Shown piece after piece: positions 8,950 through 18,482 of a DNA stretch of 64,000 nt. The DNA comes from Clostridium_AT stratigraminis. Lineage in GTDB: Bacteria > Bacillota > Clostridia > Clostridiales > Clostridiaceae. Made by a program: the position numbers and the translations under genes. The notes beneath the pieces were generated by a model. It saw only the letters and a program-made list of their open reading frames with translations, did no database searches and was not told the DNA's origin. The stretch covers positions 124,001-188,000 of the forward strand of contig NZ_JBJHZZ010000001.1 in assembly GCF_045310675.1 (NCBI RefSeq), read 5' to 3'. How positions within the stretch are numbered: position 1 is the stretch's first letter; each line of letters opens with the position of its first letter.

Positions 8950-10983
8950 ATGAAATTAATGGACAGGTCTAAAGTAGTAGAAATAGAAAAGAATATATAT
9001 TGGGTTGGCGGAAGCTGCCAGGAAGGAGGACTGCACTGCAATCCTTATCTTATTATAGATGGGGAGGAGGCAGTTCTTATCGATCCAGGCTCTGTTATTG
9101 ACTTTGAATATGTTTATGAGAATGTGTGCAGCCTTGTGCCCTTAGAAAAAATTAAATATGTAATACTGCACCATCAGGATCCAGATTTTTGTTCAAGCGT
9201 TCCCTTGTTTGAACAGAGGGGAGCTAATTTTAAAATTGTAACTCATTGGAGAACTGAAACTTTAGTTAAGTATTACGGCATTAAATCTGATTACTATATA
9301 GTAAATAAAAATGATTTTAGGTTAGTTTTAGAATCAGGAAGAGAACTTCAGTTTGTCCAAACTCCATATCTTCATTTCGCTGGTGCCATAGTAACTTATG
9401 ACTGCACATCGAAGGTATTGTTTTCAAGTGATCTTTTCGGTGCCTTTTCCTATGGCTGGAGTCTTTATGCCAAGGAGGACTACATAGAAAAAATGAAGAC
9501 TTTTCATGAGCATTACATGCCTTCAAATGATATTCTAAGGCCGGTTATGGAAGTGTTTTTAGGAATGGATATTTCAATTATTGCACCACAGCATGGTTCA
9601 ATAATTAAAGACAATCCATCAAAGTATATAAAAGTACTGAGGGATTTAGAATGCGGTACCTTTATTACTCCCATTAAAAAGGATATTTCAAAATCTGGAG
9701 GCTACAGCTTAATCCTAAGCTCAGTACTAAAAAGACTTGTCTCCATAATTAATAAAGAAGAGGTTCTAGAAGTAATAGATGACCTCAATATTACTGTTGA
9801 TGAGACTTTTACCGTGACGGATTATAACTATACTGGCAGCGAGCTATGGAACTTGTTTTTTGAGAAGGCACTTGCAAGGAAGGGAATTTTGTGGCTAATA
9901 GTTATCGAACCTTTAGTTTATACCCTCTCAAAGGAATATGATATAGCAATTCCATCGGTATTTTTATCTAAGCTAAAAAAGGCTGAGGAAATAGCCATAA
10001 CTTTAAGTAAAGAAAATGAGCTTCTTAAGGAAATTAATTCAAGGCTTCAAAAAAGTATAAAAGAAACTGAAGATAAGCTTATAAGATGCCATGTAACTGG
10101 GTTATATAATTATGAGTTTTTCAAAAACTATCTATCTAGTGATATTAAAGATATGATGCAGGATGCTAATGAGCAAAATCCTGCCTTAATAATCATAAAC
10201 ATAGATAATCTTGCAAAGATAAGGTTTTCCTATGGAGATAGTGAAGTAGAAGAGATTTTGAAAAATATTGCTTATATATTTGAAAGTATAAAAGAGGACA
10301 ATGAATTATATTTCAGACTTCAAGGGGCCACTTTTGCATGTTATATTCCCCACTCAGCTAAAGAAAGGGCGGTAGAATTAGCTGAAAAAATTAGAAGTTC
10401 CATAGGCACCTCAGAAAAATTCATAGAAAAAATCACTGTTTCAATAGGAGTAGTGGATTTAACTGAATTAAGAGACTCAAAAACCTACAATAAAGGGTTG
10501 GAAGATGTAATGTACAACATTGCAATGATGAGGGTTAGGCTAGCTAAGGAAATGGGAATGAACATTGTTTGCAGCAGTTCTTCAGTGAAGGATTATCAAG
10601 AGGAACTTGGAAATATACTGTTGGTTGATACTGATTCGGTTAATATAGATGTTATAAAAACATTTCTTGAAAATCTTAATTATAAGGTAATAACAGCAGG
10701 TGATGGAGAGGAAGCTTTAAGTGCTGCAGAAAATTTCCCATTAGATCTCATAATTTCTGAGATAATGATACCTAAAATGGATGGTTTTCTACTTAGAGAA
10801 AAACTTTTATCACAATCTGCTACTAAGAATATTCCCTTTATAATTGTTTCTCTTCTTAAGGATGAGAATTCCGTAAAAAGGGCTGCTTCACTTGGAGTTG
10901 AGCATTACTTTAAAAAGCCCTTTATGCTTTCAGAGTTAATTGGAGTAATTCAGAATAAAATTAAAGGGGAATCTTACCTATGA
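8950..10983 (+). CDS. Diiron/MBL-fold sensor fused to degenerate GGDEF and receiver domains
   Basis: Multi-domain regulator of about 677 residues. Residues 1-250 form a metallo-beta-lactamase fold like flavodiiron proteins, with ligand-like motifs HHQDPD, YLHFAG, SSDLFG and APQHG; such ODP domains bind a diiron centre and can sense O2. A coiled linker (about 345-375) leads to a GGDEF-like domain (about 380-535) in which the motif reads RLQGATF, so cyclase activity is not expected. The C-terminal receiver (about 555-677) has LLVDTD and KKPF, but the phospho-acceptor Asp is Glu (IISEIMIPKMDG). ATG 8950 follows GAGGTGA. The stop overlaps the synthase start (ATGA). Probable role: ligand-driven, non-enzymatic control of the polysaccharide synthase. 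Confidence 0.85.
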   Translation: MKLMDRSKVVEIEKNIYWVGGSCQEGGLHCNPYLIIDGEEAVLIDPGSVIDFEYVYENVCSLVPLEKIKYVILHHQDPDFCSSVPLFEQRGANFKIVTHWRTETLVKYYGIKSDYYIVNKNDFRLVLESGRELQFVQTPYLHFAGAIVTYDCTSKVLFSSDLFGAFSYGWSLYAKEDYIEKMKTFHEHYMPSNDILRPVMEVFLGMDISIIAPQHGSIIKDNPSKYIKVLRDLECGTFITPIKKDISKSGGYSLILSSVLKRLVSIINKEEVLEVIDDLNITVDETFTVTDYNYTGSELWNLFFEKALARKGILWLIVIEPLVYTLSKEYDIAIPSVFLSKLKKAEEIAITLSKENELLKEINSRLQKSIKETEDKLIRCHVTGLYNYEFFKNYLSSDIKDMMQDANEQNPALIIINIDNLAKIRFSYGDSEVEEILKNIAYIFESIKEDNELYFRLQGATFACYIPHSAKERAVELAEKIRSSIGTSEKFIEKITVSIGVVDLTELRDSKTYNKGLEDVMYNIAMMRVRLAKEMGMNIVCSSSSVKDYQEELGNILLVDTDSVNIDVIKTFLENLNYKVITAGDGEEALSAAENFPLDLIISEIMIPKMDGFLLREKLLSQSATKNIPFIIVSLLKDENSVKRAASLGVEHYFKKPFMLSELIGVIQNKIKGESYL

Positions 10984-13901
10984 GTGTAAGTTTTAAAGTA
11001 TGGACTATTATTGCTGCACTGCTGATTTACTCATGCGTGATGGTTATATGCAGATTAATAATACTTAAGCTGAAAGATAAAAAAAGCAACAATTTTACTA
11101 AAGAACAGAAAAATATTTTTTTTAAGTATGATAAGAATATAAAGTTTAAAAATAAGACCTCTGTCGATAGTTATCTTGAAATGAAGAATGCAATTAAATT
11201 AGATAAGGATAATACAGAAAATATAGAAAAACATTTTGATATTAGTAAGGCTGAAAAAAGGTATATAAAAGGGCTTACATCAATTTTTAAAACAAAAAGA
11301 ATTCAATCAGCAGCCTTTCTAGGTATGATTGGAACAGAAAAGGCAAGGCTAGCATTAGAAAAATACTTAGTTAAGGAAAAGGATTCTACAATTAAACTCT
11401 ATATGGCAAACTCCCTATCTGACATTGGAAATAAGGAATCAATACCAGTACTTGCAGACTCCCTTATAGATTCCCACCGCTTTTATAGGGATAAAGTAAA
11501 TATGCTTATATCAGACTTTGGAGAGGCTTTTAATTCCTATGTACCAAAGCTTTCTAAAAGCAATAAGATTGAAATTAAGGAGCTTATTGTAGATTTTTCT
11601 TCAGTGTATTTTTCAGTCTACGTTAAGGAATACCTTCTTGAACTGATTAACAACATGAACAGCGAAATAAAGGCATTTCAGGATCTTTATGATAATTATA
11701 AAAGTAAGGGTGAAAAAATGCCTCCTGTAAGTATTAATATTGAGGAAAACTACAGAAAGTTAGTTTATAAGGCATGTAATAATTTAGCGAAATATTACCC
11801 AAAAGTATTGACCGAGGACATGTATTTATATTCAGAGGATGTTGAAATTAGAAATATTGCAGTTAGAGCACTTTCTAGTTTTAATTCTATAGAAAATTTA
11901 GACAGGCTGATAGGTTTTCTTAGAGATGAGTACACCTCAAGAAGCGCTGTAAACTCCATTTCTTTAATTATTGTAAGAAATCCAGGTTATATAAATAGAG
12001 TGGTTATGGCCTTTCAGGAGGAAAGAGATAGGCTTGTAAAAAAAGAGCTTGCTAAGATTCTTTCAGGTAGAATAGAATATTTCATAATGAAGTTAACCTC
12101 TAAAAGTAATGTAGATGCCAAAGAAATAATTAAGGAAATACTACTTTTAGGAAGAACCAGTGAAGTAATTAATTTCTTAAATAAAAATAAGAATGTTGAT
12201 ATTGAAAATGAGCTCATTGCTATTATTAAAGAGGTTATTCCTAAGGGACTTGAGAAGGATTTTTCCATGTACCTTAAGGAAAAATTGGCAAGAAAATGCG
12301 GAATAACTCCTTTTCATGAAGCAGTTCCCAAAAATATAGAACATAGGGATAAGAAGCTAATAAGAAATCTTTATGTATTATTGATTTTATGTATTTTAAT
12401 ATCTCCAGTTATATATTCCATAAGACACAGGGACATTTTATTTACATTACCAATTATAGAGCAAGTTAAGCTTTTTATAATAGATTTTAACTATTATCTA
12501 GCCTATTATTCCTTGGCAATAAGTATAATTTATTTAGGGCTGTTAGTGCTTTCATATTTAAGTTCTAAGAGGCAGGTGAAGCTGTGGAGGATAAAGAGCA
12601 GGTCGCTGCTTTTTAAAAAGAGAATTCTTCCTGCAGTTTCAATAATTGCACCCGCATATGATGAAGAAAAAACTATAATAGAAAGTTCTAATTCCTTGCT
12701 TAATCTTAAATATCCTGATTATGAATTGATACTAGTAAATGATGGTTCTAAGGACAATACTCTTGAAGTACTAATTAACTATTACAATCTTACAAGAGTA
12801 GATTATATTTTTGATTACAAACTCAATACAAAGCCCATTAGAGGCGTTTACATGAATAGCTCCATGCCAAAGCTCATAGTTGTGGATAAGGAAAAGGGTG
12901 GAAAGGCGGATTCCTTAAATGCAGGTATAAATATATCCACCAAGGAATATTACTGCGGTATCGATGCAGATTCATTGCTTGAGGATGAGGCACTTTTAAA
13001 GCTAGCCTCCTTAACCTTAGATGAAGGAATTGAAACACCTGCCTTAGGCGGAAATATATTTCCTATAAATGGCTGCACAATTGTGCAGGGACAAATAAAA
13101 AATATAAGAATACCGAAAAATAAGATAGCAAAATTTCAGACAGTTGAGTACATCCGTGCTTTTATGACGGGAAGATTAGGCTGGGCTGATCTTAATAGCC
13201 TGCTCATAATATCGGGAGCCTTTGGACTTTTTAGAAAGGAAAGGGTTGTTAGCGTAGGAGGCTATCTAACCAGCAGTGGTAAATATGAAAAGGATACAGT
13301 GGGAGAGGACATGGAGCTTGTAGTGCGTATAAGCAGGCTTATGAGAGAACTGAAGCTAAAATACAGGATTTGTTATTCCTTTAATGCAAACTGCTGGACG
13401 GAAGTGCCAGAAGACATAAAAACTCTAAAAAAACAGAGATATAGATGGCACAAGGGCTTAATAGACATTTTAACCTTTCATAAGAAAATGCTTTTTAATC
13501 CAGGCTATGGAAGGACAGGCATTTTAGCTTTACCATATTTCTTTATTTTTGAGTTATTAGGTCCTATTTTTGAACTGGAAGGATACATTATGGTAGTTTT
13601 TGCTGTTATATTTGGGTTGTTAAATGTTCAAATTGCTCTTATATTGTTTACGTCAACAGTTTTAATGGGAGTACTTATATCCGTTTCTTCCCTAATTATT
13701 GCTGAAACAGATATAAAGTATTTCTCTCTAAAAGATGTGTTTATTCTTATAGGTTATGCAGTAATAGAAAACTTTGGACCAAGACAGGTTGTTAGTTTTT
13801 GGCGTGTAGGCGCATATTTCAACATGTTTAAGAATTCCCAAGCCTGGGATAAATCTGAAAGGAAGGGTTTTGAAGGTATTAACACTTCAGCTAAGGTGTG
13901 A
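10980..13901 (+). CDS. HEAT-repeat fused processive glycosyltransferase family 2
   Basis: A 973-residue membrane synthase. An N-terminal helix (5-25) is followed by a HEAT-like helical repeat region (about 80-450), two membrane helices (about 465-485 and 510-530), and a GT-A domain (about 555-840) with LVNDGSKDNT, the DAD site in CGIDADSL, TVGEDMEL and QRYRWHKG. The last is the QxxRW motif of processive synthases such as cellulose, PNAG or hyaluronan synthases. Three or more C-terminal helices close the protein. It likely polymerises a nucleotide sugar and exports the chain. The large HEAT part is not usual in BcsA or PgaC and may dock the sensor protein encoded just upstream. The polymer is unknown. 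Confidence 0.88.
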   Translation: MSVSFKVWTIIAALLIYSCVMVICRLIILKLKDKKSNNFTKEQKNIFFKYDKNIKFKNKTSVDSYLEMKNAIKLDKDNTENIEKHFDISKAEKRYIKGLTSIFKTKRIQSAAFLGMIGTEKARLALEKYLVKEKDSTIKLYMANSLSDIGNKESIPVLADSLIDSHRFYRDKVNMLISDFGEAFNSYVPKLSKSNKIEIKELIVDFSSVYFSVYVKEYLLELINNMNSEIKAFQDLYDNYKSKGEKMPPVSINIEENYRKLVYKACNNLAKYYPKVLTEDMYLYSEDVEIRNIAVRALSSFNSIENLDRLIGFLRDEYTSRSAVNSISLIIVRNPGYINRVVMAFQEERDRLVKKELAKILSGRIEYFIMKLTSKSNVDAKEIIKEILLLGRTSEVINFLNKNKNVDIENELIAIIKEVIPKGLEKDFSMYLKEKLARKCGITPFHEAVPKNIEHRDKKLIRNLYVLLILCILISPVIYSIRHRDILFTLPIIEQVKLFIIDFNYYLAYYSLAISIIYLGLLVLSYLSSKRQVKLWRIKSRSLLFKKRILPAVSIIAPAYDEEKTIIESSNSLLNLKYPDYELILVNDGSKDNTLEVLINYYNLTRVDYIFDYKLNTKPIRGVYMNSSMPKLIVVDKEKGGKADSLNAGINISTKEYYCGIDADSLLEDEALLKLASLTLDEGIETPALGGNIFPINGCTIVQGQIKNIRIPKNKIAKFQTVEYIRAFMTGRLGWADLNSLLIISGAFGLFRKERVVSVGGYLTSSGKYEKDTVGEDMELVVRISRLMRELKLKYRICYSFNANCWTEVPEDIKTLKKQRYRWHKGLIDILTFHKKMLFNPGYGRTGILALPYFFIFELLGPIFELEGYIMVVFAVIFGLLNVQIALILFTSTVLMGVLISVSSLIIAETDIKYFSLKDVFILIGYAVIENFGPRQVVSFWRVGAYFNMFKNSQAWDKSERKGFEGINTSAKV

Positions 13902-16081
13902 TGGTTATGAAGAAGAAAATTATAATGATTTCCCTTTACGTCTTTATGGCGGCCTGCACTTTGCTAATTGCTGTAGTGTTAAAAGGTATTATCACCCGCG
14001 ATAGCAATATATACTCAATTATAGGTATTAAAAATAATGTAGCTAAAGATAATGGAATAGAGTATATTTCAAAGGTTTACGGAAAGGACTTTTATATTTA
14101 TCAAAACGGAAAATGGGAAAAGAAGTTTTTAAAGGGAGTAAATATTGGAGCAGCCAAGCCAGGACACTTTCCAGGAGAACTTGCCATAACAAAGGAAGAG
14201 TATCTTCGATGGTTTAAGGAAATTAGTGCTATGAACGCTGACGTTATAAGGGTTTATACAACCTTAAAGCCTGATTTCTATGATGCACTATATGAATACA
14301 ATAAGAGTGCGAAAAAACCTTTATATTTACTTCAAGGCGTTTGGATTAGTGAGGAAGACATTGCAGCAGTAGGTGATGCCTACGGGGATAATGAAAAAAT
14401 AATGAAGGCCTTCATAAATGATTCCAAGGATTTAGTGGATATTTTCCATGGAAATAAAACACTCCCTAAAAAGGACGGTTTCGCTAGCGGAACCTATAAA
14501 AGCGATATTTCGCAGTATGTTATAGGATGGGTTTTAGGAATTGAGTGGGATCCAACCTTTGTTGATAATACTAATAAGAAAAATCCATCTAGAAGTAACT
14601 ATTCAGGAAAATACTTGTATACTGATAATGCCTCACCTTTTGAAACCTTCATGTGCGAGGCAGGAGATAAAGTTTTGGAATATGAAGCTGAAAAATATAA
14701 AATGACTAGACCAATAAGCTATTCTAATTGGCTTACAACAGATATGCTAAGTCACCCTAATGAACCACTTCCAACTGAAGATATGGCACAGGTTAATGTA
14801 GAGCATATTAAGCCGCAGAAGAGCTTTAAGCAGGGTGTATTTGCATCCTATCACATTTATCCTTATTATCCAGACTTTATGAATTATCAAAGAGACTATG
14901 TATCCTTTAAAGATGAAACAGGTAAGATAGACACCTATAAGGCTTATTTAAGGGATCTAATGAAGCAGCATACCATGCCTGTTTTGGTAGCTGAATTTGG
15001 AATTCCGGCCTCTAGAGGAATGGCTCATCAAAGTCTATATTCAGGCTTTAACCAAGGCAATGTAGATGAGAATTCCCAAGGAGTTATGCTGCAAAGCCTT
15101 CTTAAGGATATTTATGATGAGGGGTACTGTGGAGCCTTAGTTTTCTCCTGGCAGGATGAGTGGTTTAAGAGAACCTGGAACACTATGGACTTAGACCTAC
15201 CTGATACAAGATCACTTTGGTCAAATCCTCAGACAAATGAGCAGGAATTCGGACTTCTGGCCTTTGACCCAGGGGAAAAGGAAAGTGTTAGTTATATAGA
15301 TGGAGATACTGCAGAATGGAAGGAAGATAAGCCAATTTACGTAGGTAAAGATGTGAAGCTTTATGCAAAATCTGATGAAAAATATATATACCTTATGGCA
15401 GAAACAAGTAAATTTGATTTTAATAAGGACAAGCTTCTGATTCCTATAGATACCATTACTTATCAAGGAAATAACGAGGATAAAGAAAATAAAGTGAAAT
15501 TCACAAGAGAAGCTGATTTTGAATTATTAATTGATGGGAAGGATAATTCTAGAATTTTAGTGGATGCCTATTATGATTCCTTTAATTATCTTTATGCCGA
15601 GCAGCTTAAAATGATTCAGGCCAATACTTCATATAGAGTAAAGAACAGCGGAATTTTCAATCCAATGTATCTATGCCTTAATAAAGGATTTACACTTCCT
15701 CAGGACAAGGTAACAGTGCCTTTTTCAAAATATGAAACAGGAATATTAAAATATGGAAATGGGAATCCAAATGCTAAAGATTATAGTTCCCTTACAGATT
15801 TTTGCGAGAAAAATGGCAATATAGAAATAAGAATTCCCTGGCAGCTTTTAAATGTTATGGATCCTTCCACAAAGTCAATTATGGGAGATCTATATAAAAA
15901 TAAGGGAATAAAGGCAGAAAAGGTTGAGGGCTTCTATTTTGGAGCTGGTATTCTTGGAAGAGAAGAAGGACAAATAGATATGGGCTATTTTACCTGGAAG
16001 CCTTGGGAAGTGCCTGCTTATCATGAGAGACTGAAACCTGCATACTACAAATTGCAGCAGTCCTTCGGGAAAATTAATTAG
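13901..16081 (+). CDS. Membrane-anchored TIM-barrel-like glycosidase of the polysaccharide operon
   Basis: About 726 residues with an N-terminal membrane anchor (8-30). The extracytoplasmic part resembles a retaining TIM-barrel glycosidase: NADVIRVYTTLKPDFYDALY, the strand-end GWVLGIEWDP, and LVAEFGIPASRG, where the Glu suits a nucleophile. GALVFSWQDEWFKRTW follows. A C-terminal beta-rich region (about 465-720) may bind sugar. It overlaps the synthase stop codon, so the two are coupled. It probably trims or modifies the nascent exopolysaccharide. ATG 13907 is an alternative start with better spacing from AAGGTG. The GH family was not identified. Confidence 0.72.
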   Translation: MVMKKKIIMISLYVFMAACTLLIAVVLKGIITRDSNIYSIIGIKNNVAKDNGIEYISKVYGKDFYIYQNGKWEKKFLKGVNIGAAKPGHFPGELAITKEEYLRWFKEISAMNADVIRVYTTLKPDFYDALYEYNKSAKKPLYLLQGVWISEEDIAAVGDAYGDNEKIMKAFINDSKDLVDIFHGNKTLPKKDGFASGTYKSDISQYVIGWVLGIEWDPTFVDNTNKKNPSRSNYSGKYLYTDNASPFETFMCEAGDKVLEYEAEKYKMTRPISYSNWLTTDMLSHPNEPLPTEDMAQVNVEHIKPQKSFKQGVFASYHIYPYYPDFMNYQRDYVSFKDETGKIDTYKAYLRDLMKQHTMPVLVAEFGIPASRGMAHQSLYSGFNQGNVDENSQGVMLQSLLKDIYDEGYCGALVFSWQDEWFKRTWNTMDLDLPDTRSLWSNPQTNEQEFGLLAFDPGEKESVSYIDGDTAEWKEDKPIYVGKDVKLYAKSDEKYIYLMAETSKFDFNKDKLLIPIDTITYQGNNEDKENKVKFTREADFELLIDGKDNSRILVDAYYDSFNYLYAEQLKMIQANTSYRVKNSGIFNPMYLCLNKGFTLPQDKVTVPFSKYETGILKYGNGNPNAKDYSSLTDFCEKNGNIEIRIPWQLLNVMDPSTKSIMGDLYKNKGIKAEKVEGFYFGAGILGREEGQIDMGYFTWKPWEVPAYHERLKPAYYKLQQSFGKIN

Positions 16082-16256
16082 GGATGGTTAATGACTTTGT
16101 GCACTACAGGGACGGTTAACATTTTTATGTACTTCTAAATTGAGTGTACATTATTGTTAACCGTCCCCTTTACTTTCAATTCTTCCAAAGTGGAAATAGT
16201 CATTAACCGTCCCCAAATTTCAAAGTGAACAAAGGAATTAACCGTCTCCAAATTTC
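16082..16256. repeat. REP-like GGGGACGGTTAA repeat cluster
   Basis: The gap between convergent genes contains two forward units (GGGATGGTTAATGA, GGGACGGTTAAC) and three reverse units (GTTAACCGTCCCC, CATTAACCGTCCCCA, ATTAACCGTCTCCA). Paired forward and reverse units could form long hairpins and act as a terminator on both strands. The same motif occurs at 6384-6470. Confidence 0.65.
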
Positions 16257-17042
16257 CTAATATTGATATTTCTTTTCCAATATATGAACCAATTCATACA
16301 TAACGTAGGCTATGATTGAAAGTATTAGAATGCTCATCATAACCATATCTAATTGAGATACCTGTCCGCCATATACTATGAGGAAGCCTAAGCCTTCCCT
16401 TGCTACAAGGAATTCACCCATAATTACTCCAACCCAGGACAAGCCAACATTTATTTTTAGTGCAGAAATAAGAGTTGGAATGCAAGAAGGAATAATTAAA
16501 TGGGTTAGTGTTTGAAGCTTAGATGCACCAAAGGTCTTTAATAGCTTTACTTTATCTTCATCCACTTCATTAAAGCCGCCAAGGACAGTGATTATTGTTA
16601 CAACTACGGAGATTAAAAGTGCCATAACTATAATGGCTCCTACTCCATTTCCAATCCAAAATATAATAATAGGTCCTAAGGCTACCTTTGGAAGGGCATT
16701 TAAAACAACGATATAGGGGTCTAGCACCCTAGATAAAAACTTTGACCACCATAATATAACAGCTATTATTGTTCCAAGGAGGGTTCCTAAGGTAAAGCCC
16801 ACTATGGTTTCGATGCAGGTGACTGATATGTGCCTAAATAAGGTTCCTTCCTTATAAATTTGTACCAAGCTTTTAAGCATTCTTGAAGGAGTGCTGGTTA
16901 AAAAAGGATCTATAACCTTTAAGTCTCCTAATACCTCCCATAAAACAAAGAAAACAATGAGAATTAAAAACCTTGCAATAGTAACCCTTCTATTTGTAGC
17001 TTTTACCTTTTTTATATATTGTAGCTGCTCATTACTTTCCAT
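16257..17042 (-). CDS. ABC transporter permease, nitrate/sulfonate/thiamine-precursor class
   Basis: Inner-membrane subunit of 261 residues with about six helices. The coupling loop (EAA-like) is seen around LLKTFGASKLQTLTHLIIPS, matching the SsuC/TauC/ThiX group. Its start overlaps the 3' end of the ATPase gene by 11 nt, so the two are co-translated. The matching substrate-binding protein is probably the prophage-split lipoprotein gene (19933-20737 plus 61424-61647), the only such gene seen nearby. Confidence 0.92.
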   Translation of the reverse strand: MESNEQLQYIKKVKATNRRVTIARFLILIVFFVLWEVLGDLKVIDPFLTSTPSRMLKSLVQIYKEGTLFRHISVTCIETIVGFTLGTLLGTIIAVILWWSKFLSRVLDPYIVVLNALPKVALGPIIIFWIGNGVGAIIVMALLISVVVTIITVLGGFNEVDEDKVKLLKTFGASKLQTLTHLIIPSCIPTLISALKINVGLSWVGVIMGEFLVAREGLGFLIVYGGQVSQLDMVMMSILILSIIAYVMYELVHILEKKYQY

Positions 17043-17811
17043 CTGAATTCACCTCCAGTTCCTTCCAAATCCCATTGAAGTATTCCCTGAATACTGGAGC
17101 CTCTCTTCGGCTAAAGGGTGTTTTATATTTTTCTTCAAAGATAACAGGTACATCATTTTTTATTCTTGCAGGACGCTTGGATAAAATTATTACTCTTGAG
17201 GACATTGATACTGCTTCCGAAATGTCATGGGTAACCATAATTGCAGTTTTACCTTCTTTTTTTATTATTTCATAAATTTCATCACTAACGTTTAGCCTAG
17301 TTTGATAGTCAAGTGCTGAAAATGGCTCGTCTAAGAGAAGTACTTCCGGATCCATAGCTAAAGTCCGTATTAATGCTACCCTTTGCCTCATGCCGCCGGA
17401 CAATTCCTTTGGACGATGATGTTTAAATTCCCATAGGTTATATTTCTTAAGTAGGTTTTCTAACTTTTCTTTGTTTCTGCTATTAAGTTCATGTTTTATG
17501 TTTAAGCCTAGGGACACATTATTCCAAACGCTAAGCCACTCAAATAAATGATCTCGCTGAAACATATATCCAAGTTTCTCAGAATAGCTATGAATTTCTT
17601 CCCCATCCACCTTAACAGTCCCAGAGGAGGGTTTAATAAGCCCAGCTATTATATTTAGAAGTGTAGACTTACCACAGCCTGAAGGGCCAACAATGCTGAC
17701 AAATTCTCCTCTTTCTATATTTATATTAATGTTTCTAAGGGCGGTGGTTTCTCCCTTTAAGGAGTGATAGTTCATATTCACATCTATTATCTCAACCTTA
17801 CTCATAGGCAT
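17032..17811 (-). CDS. ABC transporter ATP-binding protein, SsuB/TauB class
   Basis: Cytoplasmic ATPase subunit of 259 residues with all nucleotide-binding motifs: Walker A GPSGCGKST, Q-loop FQRDHLFEW, signature LSGGMRQR, Walker B VLLLDEPFSALD and switch His VTHD. It is first in a two-gene operon with the permease. It drives uptake with the permease and a lipoprotein binding protein. The substrate is unknown; no TPP riboswitch was recognised upstream, which gives no support for thiamine-precursor transport. Confidence 0.93.
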   Translation of the reverse strand: MPMSKVEIIDVNMNYHSLKGETTALRNININIERGEFVSIVGPSGCGKSTLLNIIAGLIKPSSGTVKVDGEEIHSYSEKLGYMFQRDHLFEWLSVWNNVSLGLNIKHELNSRNKEKLENLLKKYNLWEFKHHRPKELSGGMRQRVALIRTLAMDPEVLLLDEPFSALDYQTRLNVSDEIYEIIKKEGKTAIMVTHDISEAVSMSSRVIILSKRPARIKNDVPVIFEEKYKTPFSRREAPVFREYFNGIWKELEVNSDGK

Positions 17812-17960
17812 TCTCCTTTATAATAAACATAATTCAGTATATGAATTATAGGGAATTAGTGTTAAAAAAGGGAGGAATTAAAGAAGCATATTACTGTATG
17901 ATAAAATAAAATATTGAAGTGTTTTTTGATTTTAAATCGTTATATTAAATGTAAGGATAA

Positions 17961-18482
17961 ATGAAGGTGGTGGTAGCTATTGAAAAGGAAGGATTTGCAA
18001 GTTGTATAAAACAATATGAACGATTAATTATCACTATTTGTCTATCCTTTACTAAAAATTACTTTGATGCTGAAGACTTAGCACAGCAAACCTTTTTAGC
18101 TGCATACCAAAGCTGTGAAAGGTTTGATGGTATTAATCTTAAGGCTTGGCTTACAACAATTGCTGCAAATAAGTGTAAAGACTACATAAAGAGTAAAGCA
18201 AGGACAGCAATTAGCTTATCAGATGAAGAATATGAAGGCTTGGAGGATAGTGGAGATTCACCAGAGGAAGCTGTAGTGAAAAAGAATACTATGGAGAGAA
18301 TTGAGCATATATGTAATAAATTAAAAGATCCTTACAGGACTGTAGCAGTAAGCTATTTTTGCAAAGGTATTAAGCTTTCACATTTAGCGAAAGAAACAGG
18401 CCAGAACATTAAAACCCTAGAAACGCAGCTTTATAGGTCAAAAAAATTGTTAAAGGATTTATGGAAGGAGGAGTTTATGTGA
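17961..18482 (+). CDS. ECF-type RNA polymerase sigma factor
   Basis: A 173-residue group 4 sigma factor. Region 2 spans about residues 15-75 (DAEDLAQQTFLAAYQ, then AWLTTIAANKCKDYIKS) and region 4 about 115-170 (GIKLSHLAKETGQNIKTLET). A charged linker joins them. The stop codon overlaps the start of a gene with an HxxxCxxC zinc-binding motif, the usual layout for a sigma and its anti-sigma. The first gene of a four-gene plus-strand operon, divergent from the ABC transporter operon. Start ATG 17961; GTG codons just downstream are alternatives. Confidence 0.88.
   Translation: MKVVVAIEKEGFASCIKQYERLIITICLSFTKNYFDAEDLAQQTFLAAYQSCERFDGINLKAWLTTIAANKCKDYIKSKARTAISLSDEEYEGLEDSGDSPEEAVVKKNTMERIEHICNKLKDPYRTVAVSYFCKGIKLSHLAKETGQNIKTLETQLYRSKKLLKDLWKEEFM

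Noticed and set aside
9317..9526. Minus-strand 69-codon frame inside the sensor fusion gene
   Set aside because: Opposite a strongly supported coding frame and without a ribosome binding site.
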